Shown: piece after piece, positions 17,429 to 24,963 of the stretch | How the letters are laid out: every line of letters begins with the position of its first letter | Position numbering within the stretch: the first letter of the stretch is position 1 | From: an uncultured bacterium | GTDB taxonomy: Bacteria > Planctomycetota > Uabimicrobiia > Uabimicrobiales > JABWCH01 | Reading direction: 5' to 3' | Length of the DNA: 30,441 nucleotides | NCBI GenBank assembly: GCA_938003875.1 | Contig: CALKWO010000359.1 | Coordinates: 1 to 30,441, forward strand | The notes under the pieces: generated by a model | The model's input: only the letters and a program-made list of their open reading frames with translations | What the model was told of the DNA's origin: nothing | The model's database searches: none | Position numbers and translations under genes: made by a program

Positions 17429-18900
17429 CCGTAATTTAAGGAGTGCTCTGTAAGCTTGAATTTATCGGACAAATAATGCTAGACTATTTGATAGAAAAAA
17501 AGTAAGATGGCTCTAAAAAATAGAAAATAAAAGGGAATTAGCGTCCCTAGAACTTTTCATAAGGAGCCATCCATGGAGCATTTTACCATAAGTTTGCCGA
17601 TAGTGCTATTGTGTTATAAAATTTTGAGAGAATCTTCTTGGACAGATCAATATCTCAAAGAACCATGTGCATTTATCAAAGTAGATGAAGTGCTAACTTT
17701 GCTCATGACGTTGATGGTAATTCATATTGGCGGATTTGAATGCATATCACATTACCAAAAAGAATATACCAACTGTTTATCAGTGATAAATGGGAACTTC
17801 AGTATATATTGTGCAGATAGACTTCGGGAAATTTTAGTTCTGATACCTGGTTCCATGATTACCTGGAAGCTATTTTTGTTCCAACGACGTTTAGTAGATG
17901 AATATGCTCCTTCATTGTGTGATAGCAAATACGGCAAAGTATTGGATATAGATGGAATGGCCATGGTCTCCTACTCGAAAGGTCGTGAAGGTTCTGATTT
18001 CGGTCATAGCAAAAAGTTCAAGGGAAGACGCTTATTACAGCTATCAGGCTCTTTTATCGGAAAGATTTTTGTTGAATGCAAGCTGTTTCCTGGAAACACA
18101 AATACCTCGACATTCTTTAAAAAAGCTATCAAACGTGTGGTTTCTCTAGGATACCAATTTACTATGGTACGTGCAGATGCACTATATGGCAACGTAAAGA
18201 ACTTGCTTTTCGCTGAAAAGCTTTCTTTATTGTATGCCATTGGGATAACCACGAGTTTGAAAAATATCAAAGAATCAAAGACACTTTTTGCAAAACTTGC
18301 CAGGCAAAAATCTTCTAAAATTGTCCACATATCTAAAGGGATTGCTATTATGAGTTTAGGATGCATCAATATCGCTAAAGCAAATGATTCCTTTATTTTG
18401 AGACATGTAATCCTTTGCCGCCGTATTCATAGACGTAAAAAAAATGGGAAATGGAGACGAAAAACATATTACCATGCTATAGTCACTAACTTGGATTGGA
18501 CTCCACGCTCAATATATAAATTTTATATGAAACGGCAATGTATAGAAAATGGTTTCAAGGAATTGCGCTATCATTACTCTATAAACAACTTTTGCAAAAA
18601 TGGCGAAAAAAGCCTAAAAGCTAATGAATTGTGGATTTCTAGCAAAATACTTGCAATGACTCTATACAAAATTTTTACAGAAACCATGCTTTCTAAGCGT
18701 TTGCGCCATAAACGTAGAAAAACATTGTTGCGCGATTTATTTCAAAATACCATTTCTAGAGTCCAAAAATCCAAAGTTATACTCACTCGAAATCCCTTGC
18801 ATTTATGGCACTTGCAGAGGATATTCACTAAATTGGAGCAAGATAAATTCCTGAGCAGCGTCTACAGAATTGGGGCTTAGAGATGAGTGCCTAAAACTCG
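17429..18900 (+). mobile_element. Insertion sequence with CTTAA target duplication
   Basis: The sequence on both sides equals the uninterrupted region at about 580-620: left of the element it reads GGCTTTCTCCTTAA, right of it CTTAAATCG, and the left copy has these joined as CTCCTTAAATCG. CTTAA therefore occurs at 17424-17428 and 18901-18905 as the target duplication, and the element is 1472 bp. Imperfect terminal inverted repeats can be aligned (left TTTAAGGAGTGCTCTGTAAG, right TTTTAGGCACTCATCTCTAA). It carries one transposase gene. Confidence 0.8.
17573..18880 (+). CDS. DDE transposase, IS4/IS1380-like
   Basis: 435 residues behind AAGGAG. The DDE core is visible: VLDIDGMAMVSYSKGREGSD gives the first Asp, MVRADALYGN the second, and FYMKRQCIENGFKELRYHY the third acidic residue in a Y-x2-R-x3-E setting. 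The C-terminus is basic (RHKRRK). Length and motifs fit IS4-superfamily transposases, with IS1380 as the likely branch; a TTAA-containing target site fits that group's kinship with piggyBac. The frame is intact, so the element may be active. Confidence 0.85.
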   Translation: MEHFTISLPIVLLCYKILRESSWTDQYLKEPCAFIKVDEVLTLLMTLMVIHIGGFECISHYQKEYTNCLSVINGNFSIYCADRLREILVLIPGSMITWKLFLFQRRLVDEYAPSLCDSKYGKVLDIDGMAMVSYSKGREGSDFGHSKKFKGRRLLQLSGSFIGKIFVECKLFPGNTNTSTFFKKAIKRVVSLGYQFTMVRADALYGNVKNLLFAEKLSLLYAIGITTSLKNIKESKTLFAKLARQKSSKIVHISKGIAIMSLGCINIAKANDSFILRHVILCRRIHRRKKNGKWRRKTYYHAIVTNLDWTPRSIYKFYMKRQCIENGFKELRYHYSINNFCKNGEKSLKANELWISSKILAMTLYKIFTETMLSKRLRHKRRKTLLRDLFQNTISRVQKSKVILTRNPLHLWHLQRIFTKLEQDKFLSSVYRIGA

Positions 18901-19130
18901 CTTAAATCGTTTTTTAACAAAATTTTCCAACACACATGAACAAAAATTTTTCTCCATTCCTAATAAAAGCCTTCTAGCGTTTTGTCCAGAGAAAAAATAT
19001 CCTTCTTTTGCTCCATAAAATTTTATCAAGCCAGTTTCCCTCCAGTTGAATCGCATACAAAATTTTTCTGCATCATACAGGTAAGAATGCCGTTATTTTT
19101 TGCGTATAGATTTGTGATAAGAAAGCATTC
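18901..19130. repeat. Non-coding repeat block, right copy (segments A, B, C)
   Basis: Segment A (18901-18962), B (about 18963-19003) and C (19024-19130) match the left block in the same order and direction, with roughly 80-90% identity by eye. B and C are closer together here than in the left block. The right block was continuous with the broken P63C copy before the insertion sequence entered at CTTAA. No gene is visible between 18881 and 19333. Confidence 0.75.
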
Positions 19131-19137
19131 TTACAAA

Positions 19138-19184
19138 AAGGGAGAAAATTCCTGTAGAAAGGGGAATATTCTCCCTTATTTTTT
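19138..19184 (+). terminator. Intrinsic terminator before the adaptation operon
   Basis: Arms 19138-19152 and 19163-19177 pair over 15 bp with one mismatch and a 10-nt loop, followed by ATTTTTT. It would stop read-through from the insertion sequence into the downstream operon. Confidence 0.85.
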
Positions 19185-19253
19185 GGATCTATCCTCGGAA
19201 TCAAGCCTTTTATATTTGGCACTGTAGTTGCTTTATATCTTTCCTATAGATCT

Positions 19254-19327
19254 TTGACAATTTAATATAGATTTCCATAAGCTCCTGGTATATCGAATGT
19301 AAAAAAAAATATTTTTATAAAGGAGGA
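19254..19327 (+). promoter_or_regulatory. Possible promoter and ribosome site of the adaptation operon
   Basis: TCTTTGACAATTT (with TTGACA at 19254-19259) is followed by AT-rich sequence and AAAGGAGG at 19319-19326. The same TCTTTGACAATTT stands in the CRISPR leader at 29194-29206. No clean -10 box at the right distance is seen, so this is tentative. AAAGGAGG lies 7 nt before ATG 19334 and only 1 nt before ATG 19328, so 19334 is the start. Confidence 0.35.
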
Positions 19328-19333
19328 ATGAAA

Positions 19334-19888
19334 ATGAGTTTTTTTCTTTATCAAAATGCTATCGCTCTTTTGGAAAAAACTTCTTGTGCTGTGGACTTCA
19401 TTAACTATATAGTTAGCGGAAAGTGGAGCAAGAAGCGATTTGAATCTCTTGTGGTTGCAGGAATTTCCGATCAGGATTATTTGGGATATAGAATGAAGCC
19501 TCAATCGCATCCTTTTGATCTGCTCTTTACCCGAACCGCCAGAAAAGAGATTCAGCCATATCTTGGCTCAGCACTTGTGAAATCTTTTTTGCACATGGTT
19601 CACAATGAATTTAGCAAGGGAGAAAGGCTTAGGAAACAAGGAAATATGCACTCTATCATTATCCCAGGAACACAGGAAAAGAATGTTCTGCTGTTCGTCC
19701 CTATGATGATGGAATTAAGAAGAATTCAACTCATTGTAGGAGTAGATAAGGCAGATAACTGGAACAAACATGGCAAGGCCATGGATAAAAAGAATGATTA
19801 TAAGAACAAGGCAGAAAGTCGAAAAAATTATTATAAGCCAATTTGTGAAAAATGCTTAGGGTATTTGAAAAAGATCAAAATCTTATGA
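19334..19888 (+). CDS. Unknown family A/B protein, copy B
   Basis: 184 residues from ATG 19334. Paralogue of the protein at 15879-16430, with the shared motifs DYLGY, FDLLFTRT, MHSIIIPGTQ, NWNKHG and RKNYYKPIC. Here the C-terminal half is rich in Lys and Asn. It stands 16 bp before cas2 and so probably belongs to the adaptation operon. Function unknown. A Cas6 role was considered because no Cas6 is seen in the window, but the glycine-rich loop of Cas6 is missing and the protein is short. Confidence 0.65.
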   Translation: MSFFLYQNAIALLEKTSCAVDFINYIVSGKWSKKRFESLVVAGISDQDYLGYRMKPQSHPFDLLFTRTARKEIQPYLGSALVKSFLHMVHNEFSKGERLRKQGNMHSIIIPGTQEKNVLLFVPMMMELRRIQLIVGVDKADNWNKHGKAMDKKNDYKNKAESRKNYYKPICEKCLGYLKKIKIL

Positions 19889-19904
19889 ATTCAGGAAAGC
19901 TCTT

Positions 19905-20180
19905 ATGATTTATATTCTGAGCTACGATGTGGAAAGCGATAAGCGCAGGAACAAGATTTTTCAATTGCTCAAGAGTTCTGGATATCATTCCCAAAAGAGC
20001 GTTTTTCTTTTGGATTGTGCGAATAGAGAGGTGGCGGAAGGTATTTTTAGGAAGGTAGAGGAGTTGATTGATAAAGACAAAGACAGGCTTTTTATGTCAC
20101 CGCTGTGTCGTCAGTGCTTCTCGAATAAGATGACCAGCGGTCAGAAAATGGAAATAGAAGATAAACTGGTGGTTTGCTAA
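19905..20180 (+). CDS. cas2: Cas2
   Basis: 91 residues behind AGGAAA. The start MIYILSYDVESDKRRNKIFQ has the Cas2 ferredoxin-like first strand with Asp8 in SYDV, followed by KSSGYHSQKSVFLLDC, the Cas2 second-strand pattern. It would dimerise and bridge two Cas1 dimers for spacer integration. The last 30 residues include several Cys and do not show the usual C-terminal Cas2 strand clearly. cas1 is not adjacent but lies 6.9 kb downstream. Confidence 0.85.
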   Translation: MIYILSYDVESDKRRNKIFQLLKSSGYHSQKSVFLLDCANREVAEGIFRKVEELIDKDKDRLFMSPLCRQCFSNKMTSGQKMEIEDKLVVC

Positions 20181-20215
20181 TTCTCGTTGTCAAATTCAAA
20201 AATTAAGCATAAAAA

Positions 20216-20355
20216 GCGTAGGGGAGGCCTTCTGGAAGGAATAAAAAGAGTGCCGCGTGGCAAAACAAAAAAACTTGCCTTTCTAATTTTGCAAAGCAGA
20301 TTAAGTAGCTGCTCTTCTCTTCTTTTTATTCCTGGAAGGAGGCTTCCCCGTAGCG
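20216..20355. repeat. Long imperfect inverted repeat in the cas2-E2 gap
   Basis: Bases 20216-20250 and about 20320-20355 are imperfect inverted copies over roughly 30 bp (GTAGGGGAGGCC...GGAATAAAAAG against CTTTTTATTCC...GGCTTCCCCGTAG). Smaller stems lie inside (GGCAA/TTGCC, AGCAG/CTGCT). The 218-bp gap holds no gene I can support. The structure could be an attenuator, an RNA element or a small mobile repeat. Confidence 0.55.
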
Positions 20356-20398
20356 AAGAAAATAATTTAACATTGCCAAACTAATGGAGGTAAAAAAA

Positions 20399-21046
20399 AT
20401 GGAAAACCCTTTTAAACAGAATGGTTCTTCTCAAAATGGTTCTCAGGCGAAAGAACAACTTCGAGATCCTCTGGATGTAAGAGAGCTTCTTACGGACAAT
20501 ACCAAAAAGGCAGTCATTACGCCCAACGGCGAGTTGAAGGTCAAGGTCGGGAACATGAAGGAAAAAGCGGGCGTGGAGTTGATGAAGGAGCGATATTGGG
20601 GCAATGTCAGTCCTTATCAGGCAATGCTGGACGAAAGAATCAGCACGGAGAGTAGAGCTGTAAGGGAATACTTTCCTTCTTTTGAGATGCGCAAGGCATC
20701 CAAAGCTTTCCAGAAGAATGGATGGAATATCGCTCAGCCAGGGGAAATGTTCTGGAGAGGCACGGTTCGTACGCATGGTGGAACAGAATACCTGATTGCC
20801 GTTGTCTATCCTAGAGATTACCCGTTCAGCGAGATCAAGGCCTATGTGCTTAGCCCTTATATTCCAGCGAGTGAGCATCGCTTCCAGGATGGGCATCTGT
20901 GTTTGTATGACCATGATGGGAAAGGCCAGGGATACGAGCATGGAAAGTCCACGGCAGTTACGGTGATTGCCTGGACTGCTGCCTGGCTTCATTCTTACGA
21001 AATATGGCGTTCCACAGGCAAATGGCCTGTTTTGAAAGAAGTATAA
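20399..21046 (+). CDS. E2-like ubiquitin-conjugating (UBC-fold) protein
   Basis: 215 residues from ATG 20399; the in-frame ATG at 20384 overlaps the GGAGG ribosome site and is rejected. Residues about 118-215 show the UBC core: FWRGTVRTHGGTEYLIAVVY, then YPRDYPF, H160, DGHLCLYDHDG with the candidate catalytic Cys168, and WLHSYEIWRSTGKWP at the end, the pattern of prokaryotic E2-like proteins. The N-terminal 110 residues are unlike UBC and unrecognised. It would carry a ubiquitin-like protein as a thioester received from the E1 encoded next (11-bp gap). It sits downstream of cas2, in one apparent operon with RT-primase and cas1. Confidence 0.85.
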   Translation: MENPFKQNGSSQNGSQAKEQLRDPLDVRELLTDNTKKAVITPNGELKVKVGNMKEKAGVELMKERYWGNVSPYQAMLDERISTESRAVREYFPSFEMRKASKAFQKNGWNIAQPGEMFWRGTVRTHGGTEYLIAVVYPRDYPFSEIKAYVLSPYIPASEHRFQDGHLCLYDHDGKGQGYEHGKSTAVTVIAWTAAWLHSYEIWRSTGKWPVLKEV

Positions 21047-21057
21047 GGAGATACACC

Positions 21058-22632
21058 ATGAATATACCACAAATCTTCTATCTTAAAAGCGTATGGGATG
21101 AAATGGAGCGTATAGTGGCGGAGTCTGGGAATACAGAAACAGGTGGGCTTCTTTTGGGCAAGGTTTGCAGATACCAGACAGGCCGCTCTTTCATCATTAC
21201 GGAGATTACAGGCCCAGGGCCAAATGCCGTGCTTAGCGAAAATTCTTTTCTGCCAGATATGGAATACTATCGCAAGGCTCGCATGGAGCATCCTCATCTT
21301 GTCTATCTGGGAGAATGGCACAAGCATCCTGGGGATCATAAGGGTTATAGCCATCAGGATTTTTGCCAGGTGCAGAAAATTCTGGATCAGGAAAATCGCC
21401 AGGAATTCCTTTGCTGCGTATGCGCCATCGGGCAGGAAAAAGCAATAGAGATGCAGTGCTTCTATCTCAACCAGGATTTGAACCACTTCCTATCGCTTTC
21501 CTATACCATGCTCCTGGAGCTGCAAGACCAAAGAATCCGCTCTATTTTTGTGGAAGACAGGGTTGTGGAAGAATTTTTCGCATCGCAAAAGCCCTATAGT
21601 AAAGTCCTGGCTGACATACAGGAAGGCATTGTGCATCTTTTCTATCATCCTTATTCCAGTAACCAGAGCGTGCTTTTAGTCAATGCCAGCCTTTGCCCTG
21701 AAGTCTCTCTGGATGAGGAAAACAGCCTGGTAGCACTGGTCAGCAAGAAAAAAGGCAGCTCCATAGAGCTTCGTTGCTATCATTGCCTGGAAGATCAGAC
21801 CTGTGAGATAGAATCCCAGATACTTTCCTTGCGCAAGGATATCTTTCAACGAAACCGCTCCCTCATGGAAACAACCAGGCTCAGAGGCAAGCATATCGTT
21901 TTTCTAGGATTGGGAAGCATCGGCTCGAATGCCGCCCTGGAGCTTACAAGAGCAGGTGTAGACCATTTCACCCTGATTGACCCTGACATTGTGCAGATCG
22001 AAAATCTTTGCCGCCATGCCTGTGATTTGACAGAGCTTGGCATGAAAAAAGTAGATGCAGTAGCCCAGAGAATCCGCAAGATCATGCCCTATAGCCAGAT
22101 ACATTGCTATGCCATGAATGCCAACGAAAACCCAGACAAAACGCTGTCTGTATGCCAGGGTGCTGATCTGATCTTTGTTTCCACGGATACGGAAAATTCT
22201 CGCAGGCTGGCAAACTGGATTTCCCATGAAGCCAGGATTCCCGTTATATACGCAGGCCTTCTGGAAAGGGCAGCAGGTGGAAGAGTATGGCGCATCATCC
22301 CAGGAAAAACAGCCTGCTACGATTGCTATCCATCGCATAAGAATTCCGAAACCAAAGGCCCTATTGCCTATAGCGAGATTTCGTCTCTGGACGATCTTTC
22401 CATACAGCCAGGGCTTGGCAATGATATAGCCTTCGTGACGCATCTGGCTGTGCGTTTTGCCCTGGACACCATCAAAGGTCGCAGAGATCTTAGCTATCAT
22501 ATTGTCTTCTGGTTCAACCGTCGCTATCGAGCCATGAAGAATATTCATCCGCTTACGTTATATCGTGTCGAAGAATTGCCCCAACGTGCCGATTGTCCTG
22601 TTTGTATGAGCCAGGAAAGGAGAAACGCATGA
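21058..22632 (+). CDS. JAB (JAMM) isopeptidase fused to E1/ThiF-like activator
   Basis: 524 residues from ATG 21058 behind AAGGAG. Residues 1-150 are a JAB domain with intact zinc ligands and acid: Glu27 in TETGG, then GEWHKHPGDHKGYSHQD (His88, His90, Ser98, Asp101; H-x-H-x7-S-x2-D). Residues about 275-524 are an E1/ThiF domain: VFLGLGSIGSNAALEL (nucleotide loop), TLIDPDIVQIENLCRH, and zinc pairs CYDC (420, 423) and CPVC (513, 516). The region between (about 155-270) is unrecognised. One polypeptide thus could activate a ubiquitin-like protein (with the E2 upstream) and remove or mature it. Comparable gene sets are the Bil systems and the Cap2-Cap3 pair of type II CBASS. The stop overlaps the next ATG (ATGA). 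Confidence 0.92.
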   Translation: MNIPQIFYLKSVWDEMERIVAESGNTETGGLLLGKVCRYQTGRSFIITEITGPGPNAVLSENSFLPDMEYYRKARMEHPHLVYLGEWHKHPGDHKGYSHQDFCQVQKILDQENRQEFLCCVCAIGQEKAIEMQCFYLNQDLNHFLSLSYTMLLELQDQRIRSIFVEDRVVEEFFASQKPYSKVLADIQEGIVHLFYHPYSSNQSVLLVNASLCPEVSLDEENSLVALVSKKKGSSIELRCYHCLEDQTCEIESQILSLRKDIFQRNRSLMETTRLRGKHIVFLGLGSIGSNAALELTRAGVDHFTLIDPDIVQIENLCRHACDLTELGMKKVDAVAQRIRKIMPYSQIHCYAMNANENPDKTLSVCQGADLIFVSTDTENSRRLANWISHEARIPVIYAGLLERAAGGRVWRIIPGKTACYDCYPSHKNSETKGPIAYSEISSLDDLSIQPGLGNDIAFVTHLAVRFALDTIKGRRDLSYHIVFWFNRRYRAMKNIHPLTLYRVEELPQRADCPVCMSQERRNA

Positions 22633-23540
22633 AAGTCCTGTACATGCCCTTTTACTATATCTTTTGGTGTATCTTCCAAATTTTACGAGGAATATTCGGT
22701 ATCATTTTCTGGATATTCCAAGCCATTTTCTCCCAAAAGAAAAAAGCAGCACCTGCCATTGCAAAAGATTCCCCTGAGCCTGCGACAAAAGCCGTAGATA
22801 TGCTGTTTGAGCCAAAAGAGGAAGCCAGGGAAGAGCCAGAGGAAGAAATCTTCGTAAAGCAGGAAAAGCCCAAAGAGCCTGGTATAAAAAAGGTCGGGGA
22901 CATAACGCCTTCCGAAGAAGACCACAATCTAAGAGTCTTCACGGTTCTTAACAATGAGGGGGAAATCTTCCGCATAAATACCGCATCGCCAGGCCCATTC
23001 TATGGCCCTCTGTGGACAAGAATCCTGAGTTGCCATGAAAGCAGAGAAACGCTCTGCGCCAGGCTAATATGCCCCGTGTATGGGAAAAGCACAAACCAAT
23101 CCGGCTACAGAGTAAAGATCGGCGGCATCAGAGCCTTTATGCCCAACTACCATTCTCTCAGGTACGGAGTCAAAGAAGGGATCAACGTTCGGGTTGCCAT
23201 AATCGAAGTGAATCCAGTTACCCAAAGAATCCTGGTCAGCTCCCGCGTTGCCTACGATATGCTCTTTTCCCATCATCCCGAACCCAAAGTAGGCGAAATG
23301 TGCGAAGCACTTTACTGGGACTATGACGACGAAAAAATCTATTTCCTTTTACCTGGACGCTACGCAGGATGGACAGAACACCACCAGCCCCAGGCCAAAA
23401 TCGCTTCTCTGATGGGCACAATCACAAGCTGCCATATCGAATCTCTCAACCAGCAAGAACACGAAGCGATTGTTTCGCTCGTATCGCCTTGTCAAGAAAA
23501 TGAAGCGACGGCACCAGTAGCCGATGCTATGGTAAGATAA
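22629..23540 (+). CDS. Membrane-anchored S1-domain-like protein
   Basis: 303 residues from ATG 22629, overlapping the JAB-E1 stop as ATGA. Residues about 5-36 are a hydrophobic anchor (FYYIFWCIFQILRGIFGIIF and onward). An acidic, Pro/Glu-rich linker spans about 45-95. Residues about 140-208 resemble an S1/OB RNA-binding domain: GYRVKIGGIRAFMPNYHS, then VKEGINVRVAIIEVNPVTQR and ILVSSR, the G-V-x-AFLP...V-x-V-I-x-VD...I-x-LS pattern. It would place RNA binding at the membrane. It could be a target of the conjugation pair or a scaffold; neither is shown. Confidence 0.6.
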   Translation: MKVLYMPFYYIFWCIFQILRGIFGIIFWIFQAIFSQKKKAAPAIAKDSPEPATKAVDMLFEPKEEAREEPEEEIFVKQEKPKEPGIKKVGDITPSEEDHNLRVFTVLNNEGEIFRINTASPGPFYGPLWTRILSCHESRETLCARLICPVYGKSTNQSGYRVKIGGIRAFMPNYHSLRYGVKEGINVRVAIIEVNPVTQRILVSSRVAYDMLFSHHPEPKVGEMCEALYWDYDDEKIYFLLPGRYAGWTEHHQPQAKIASLMGTITSCHIESLNQQEHEAIVSLVSPCQENEATAPVADAMVR

Positions 23541-23583
23541 TGGTTTTAGTGATAAATGCACTTTAAGCTATATTCCAATCTTA

Positions 23584-23655
23584 GCCCCGAAGGGGCGAAA
23601 TATAATAGCCAGGGGCAACGCCCCTGGTACTTTTATGGCGGACGCACAATCCGCC
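23584..23655. repeat. Three consecutive palindromes (REP-like)
   Basis: Three perfect stems in 72 bp: GCCCC/GGGGC (23584-23596), CCAGGGGC/GCCCCTGG (23609-23627) and GGCGGA/TCCGCC (23637-23655). Sequences of this shape, GC-rich and in intergenic gaps, are a dispersed palindromic repeat type in many bacteria. It lies between the S1-like and NYN genes. Confidence 0.7.
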
Positions 23656-23678
23656 TTGTTTTAAGGAGGGAAAAAATC

Positions 23679-24674
23679 ATGCAATCCAAAGAAACCATGC
23701 CAGTCTACCCTGACGGAAGACAAATGGCTTTATTTCTCGATATAGACAACTTCTTGCGAATCGGCAAGGACGGCAGAGACTTTGATCTTTTCATCAACGC
23801 CATTCGTCCCTGGGGACGGATTTCCCTGTGCAGGGCTTATGGCAATTCTCTTGCCACACGGCCCCAGTTGTATTGCCAGCTCATGAAATACAATTTTCTG
23901 CTCACTTCATCCAGCCAGATATACAAAAAAAATGGAGCGGACATCCAGATCGCTACGGAAGTGATGGAAATCGTGCATACCCGCCCTATTATCAGAACCT
24001 TTGTCATTGCCAGCGGCGATAGCGATTTTATCGCACTTGTAGAGAGTCTGCACCAGTATCAGAAGACCGTCATCGGGATAGGCAGCAGGAACAACACATC
24101 GCCCAAGCTCCTGGAAACTTGCGATGCGTTCCTTTTTTATGAAGACATCCTGGAACTCAATTCTGGCAGACAAGACAGCGATCTCAAAGAATGCTCCATA
24201 TCTTGCAAAACTACGCCAGAGCAAATGAAACGGCTTTTGCGAAAACGCGGACTCTATCCACCAGAGCCACCCCTGAGAAAGCAGATACTTACGATACTGG
24301 ATGGCCTGAAGCCCGATCTTGCAGGGAAAAGCATAACCTACCATGAGCTTCAGGAAAAGCTCAGCGAAGTATGCAAAACCAGGCAAATCAGCAACAATCC
24401 CATACGCTCCTTGCTCCGCACCTTGTCCAAAACAGGGCTTCTTGTGCCTTGCCTTGATCTTCCTATCTCACAAAGACAGATTCTGCCTTTGCCTAGCATG
24501 GCTAAGCTGGAAGAAGAAGTCTGCCTCTATCTTCTGGACGTTCTGCTCAATGACCCTGATCTGGTTGCCGAACCTCTCGCCCTTTCCCAAACAATCTGGG
24601 GCGACGCAAGCCATATTAAACAGATACAGCAAGCAATCCAAAAACGAAATATACTGCGAACGAACGTAAACTAA
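23679..24674 (+). CDS. NYN-domain nuclease (LabA/DUF88-like)
   Basis: 331 residues from ATG 23679, behind AAGGAGGG; an upstream in-frame ATG at 23556 is rejected because that stretch is palindromic repeat. Residues about 15-165 form an NYN (PIN-like) domain: ALFLDIDNF (Asp21, Asp23), RAYGN, KNGADIQIATEVMEI (Asp88) and VIASGDSDF (Asp114, Asp116), all acidic metal ligands present. The rest (about 195-331) holds predicted winged-helix pieces (SITYHELQEKLSEV, PIRSLLRTLSKTGLL) like OST-HTH partners. It is probably a metal-dependent RNase. Next to an RT-primase it may trim RNA used for spacer acquisition; this is inference. Confidence 0.85.
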   Translation: MQSKETMPVYPDGRQMALFLDIDNFLRIGKDGRDFDLFINAIRPWGRISLCRAYGNSLATRPQLYCQLMKYNFLLTSSSQIYKKNGADIQIATEVMEIVHTRPIIRTFVIASGDSDFIALVESLHQYQKTVIGIGSRNNTSPKLLETCDAFLFYEDILELNSGRQDSDLKECSISCKTTPEQMKRLLRKRGLYPPEPPLRKQILTILDGLKPDLAGKSITYHELQEKLSEVCKTRQISNNPIRSLLRTLSKTGLLVPCLDLPISQRQILPLPSMAKLEEEVCLYLLDVLLNDPDLVAEPLALSQTIWGDASHIKQIQQAIQKRNILRTNVN

Positions 24675-24687
24675 AAAAATAGAACTA

Positions 24688-24910
24688 ACCATAGAGACAC
24701 AGAGGACACAGAGAGCTTTTAGATTTTGAACCACGGATAAACACAGATGAACACAAATAATTTTTTATAATAGCTCTCTTTCCATTTTATCGTTTTTTAG
24801 ATAGCTGTTCATGAATAAATTGAAGCAAGAAGATTATTTAATCCGTGTTTATTTGTGTTCATCTGTGGTTCTCTTCTCGTTTTTCTCTGTGCTCTCTGTG
24901 CCTCTGTGGT
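24688..24910. repeat. Long imperfect inverted repeat, 75-bp arms
   Basis: Bases 24688-24760 and about 24834-24910 are inverted copies. The right arm read backwards begins ACCACAGAGGCACAGAGAGC and includes GAACCACAGATGAACAC; the left arm has ACCATAGAGACACAGAGG and GAACCACGGATAAACACAG. This family of repeat is widespread between genes in unrelated bacteria. The 289-bp gap has no gene. Confidence 0.75.
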
Positions 24911-24963
24911 AAAATTTTAAATTATGCCCGTTCGCAGAATAAATAATAAAAGGAGGGAAAGTC

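Noticed and set aside
20187..20384. Frame of 65 codons in the cas2-E2 gap
   Set aside because: It is basic and low in complexity, overlaps the inverted repeat and has no clear ribosome site.
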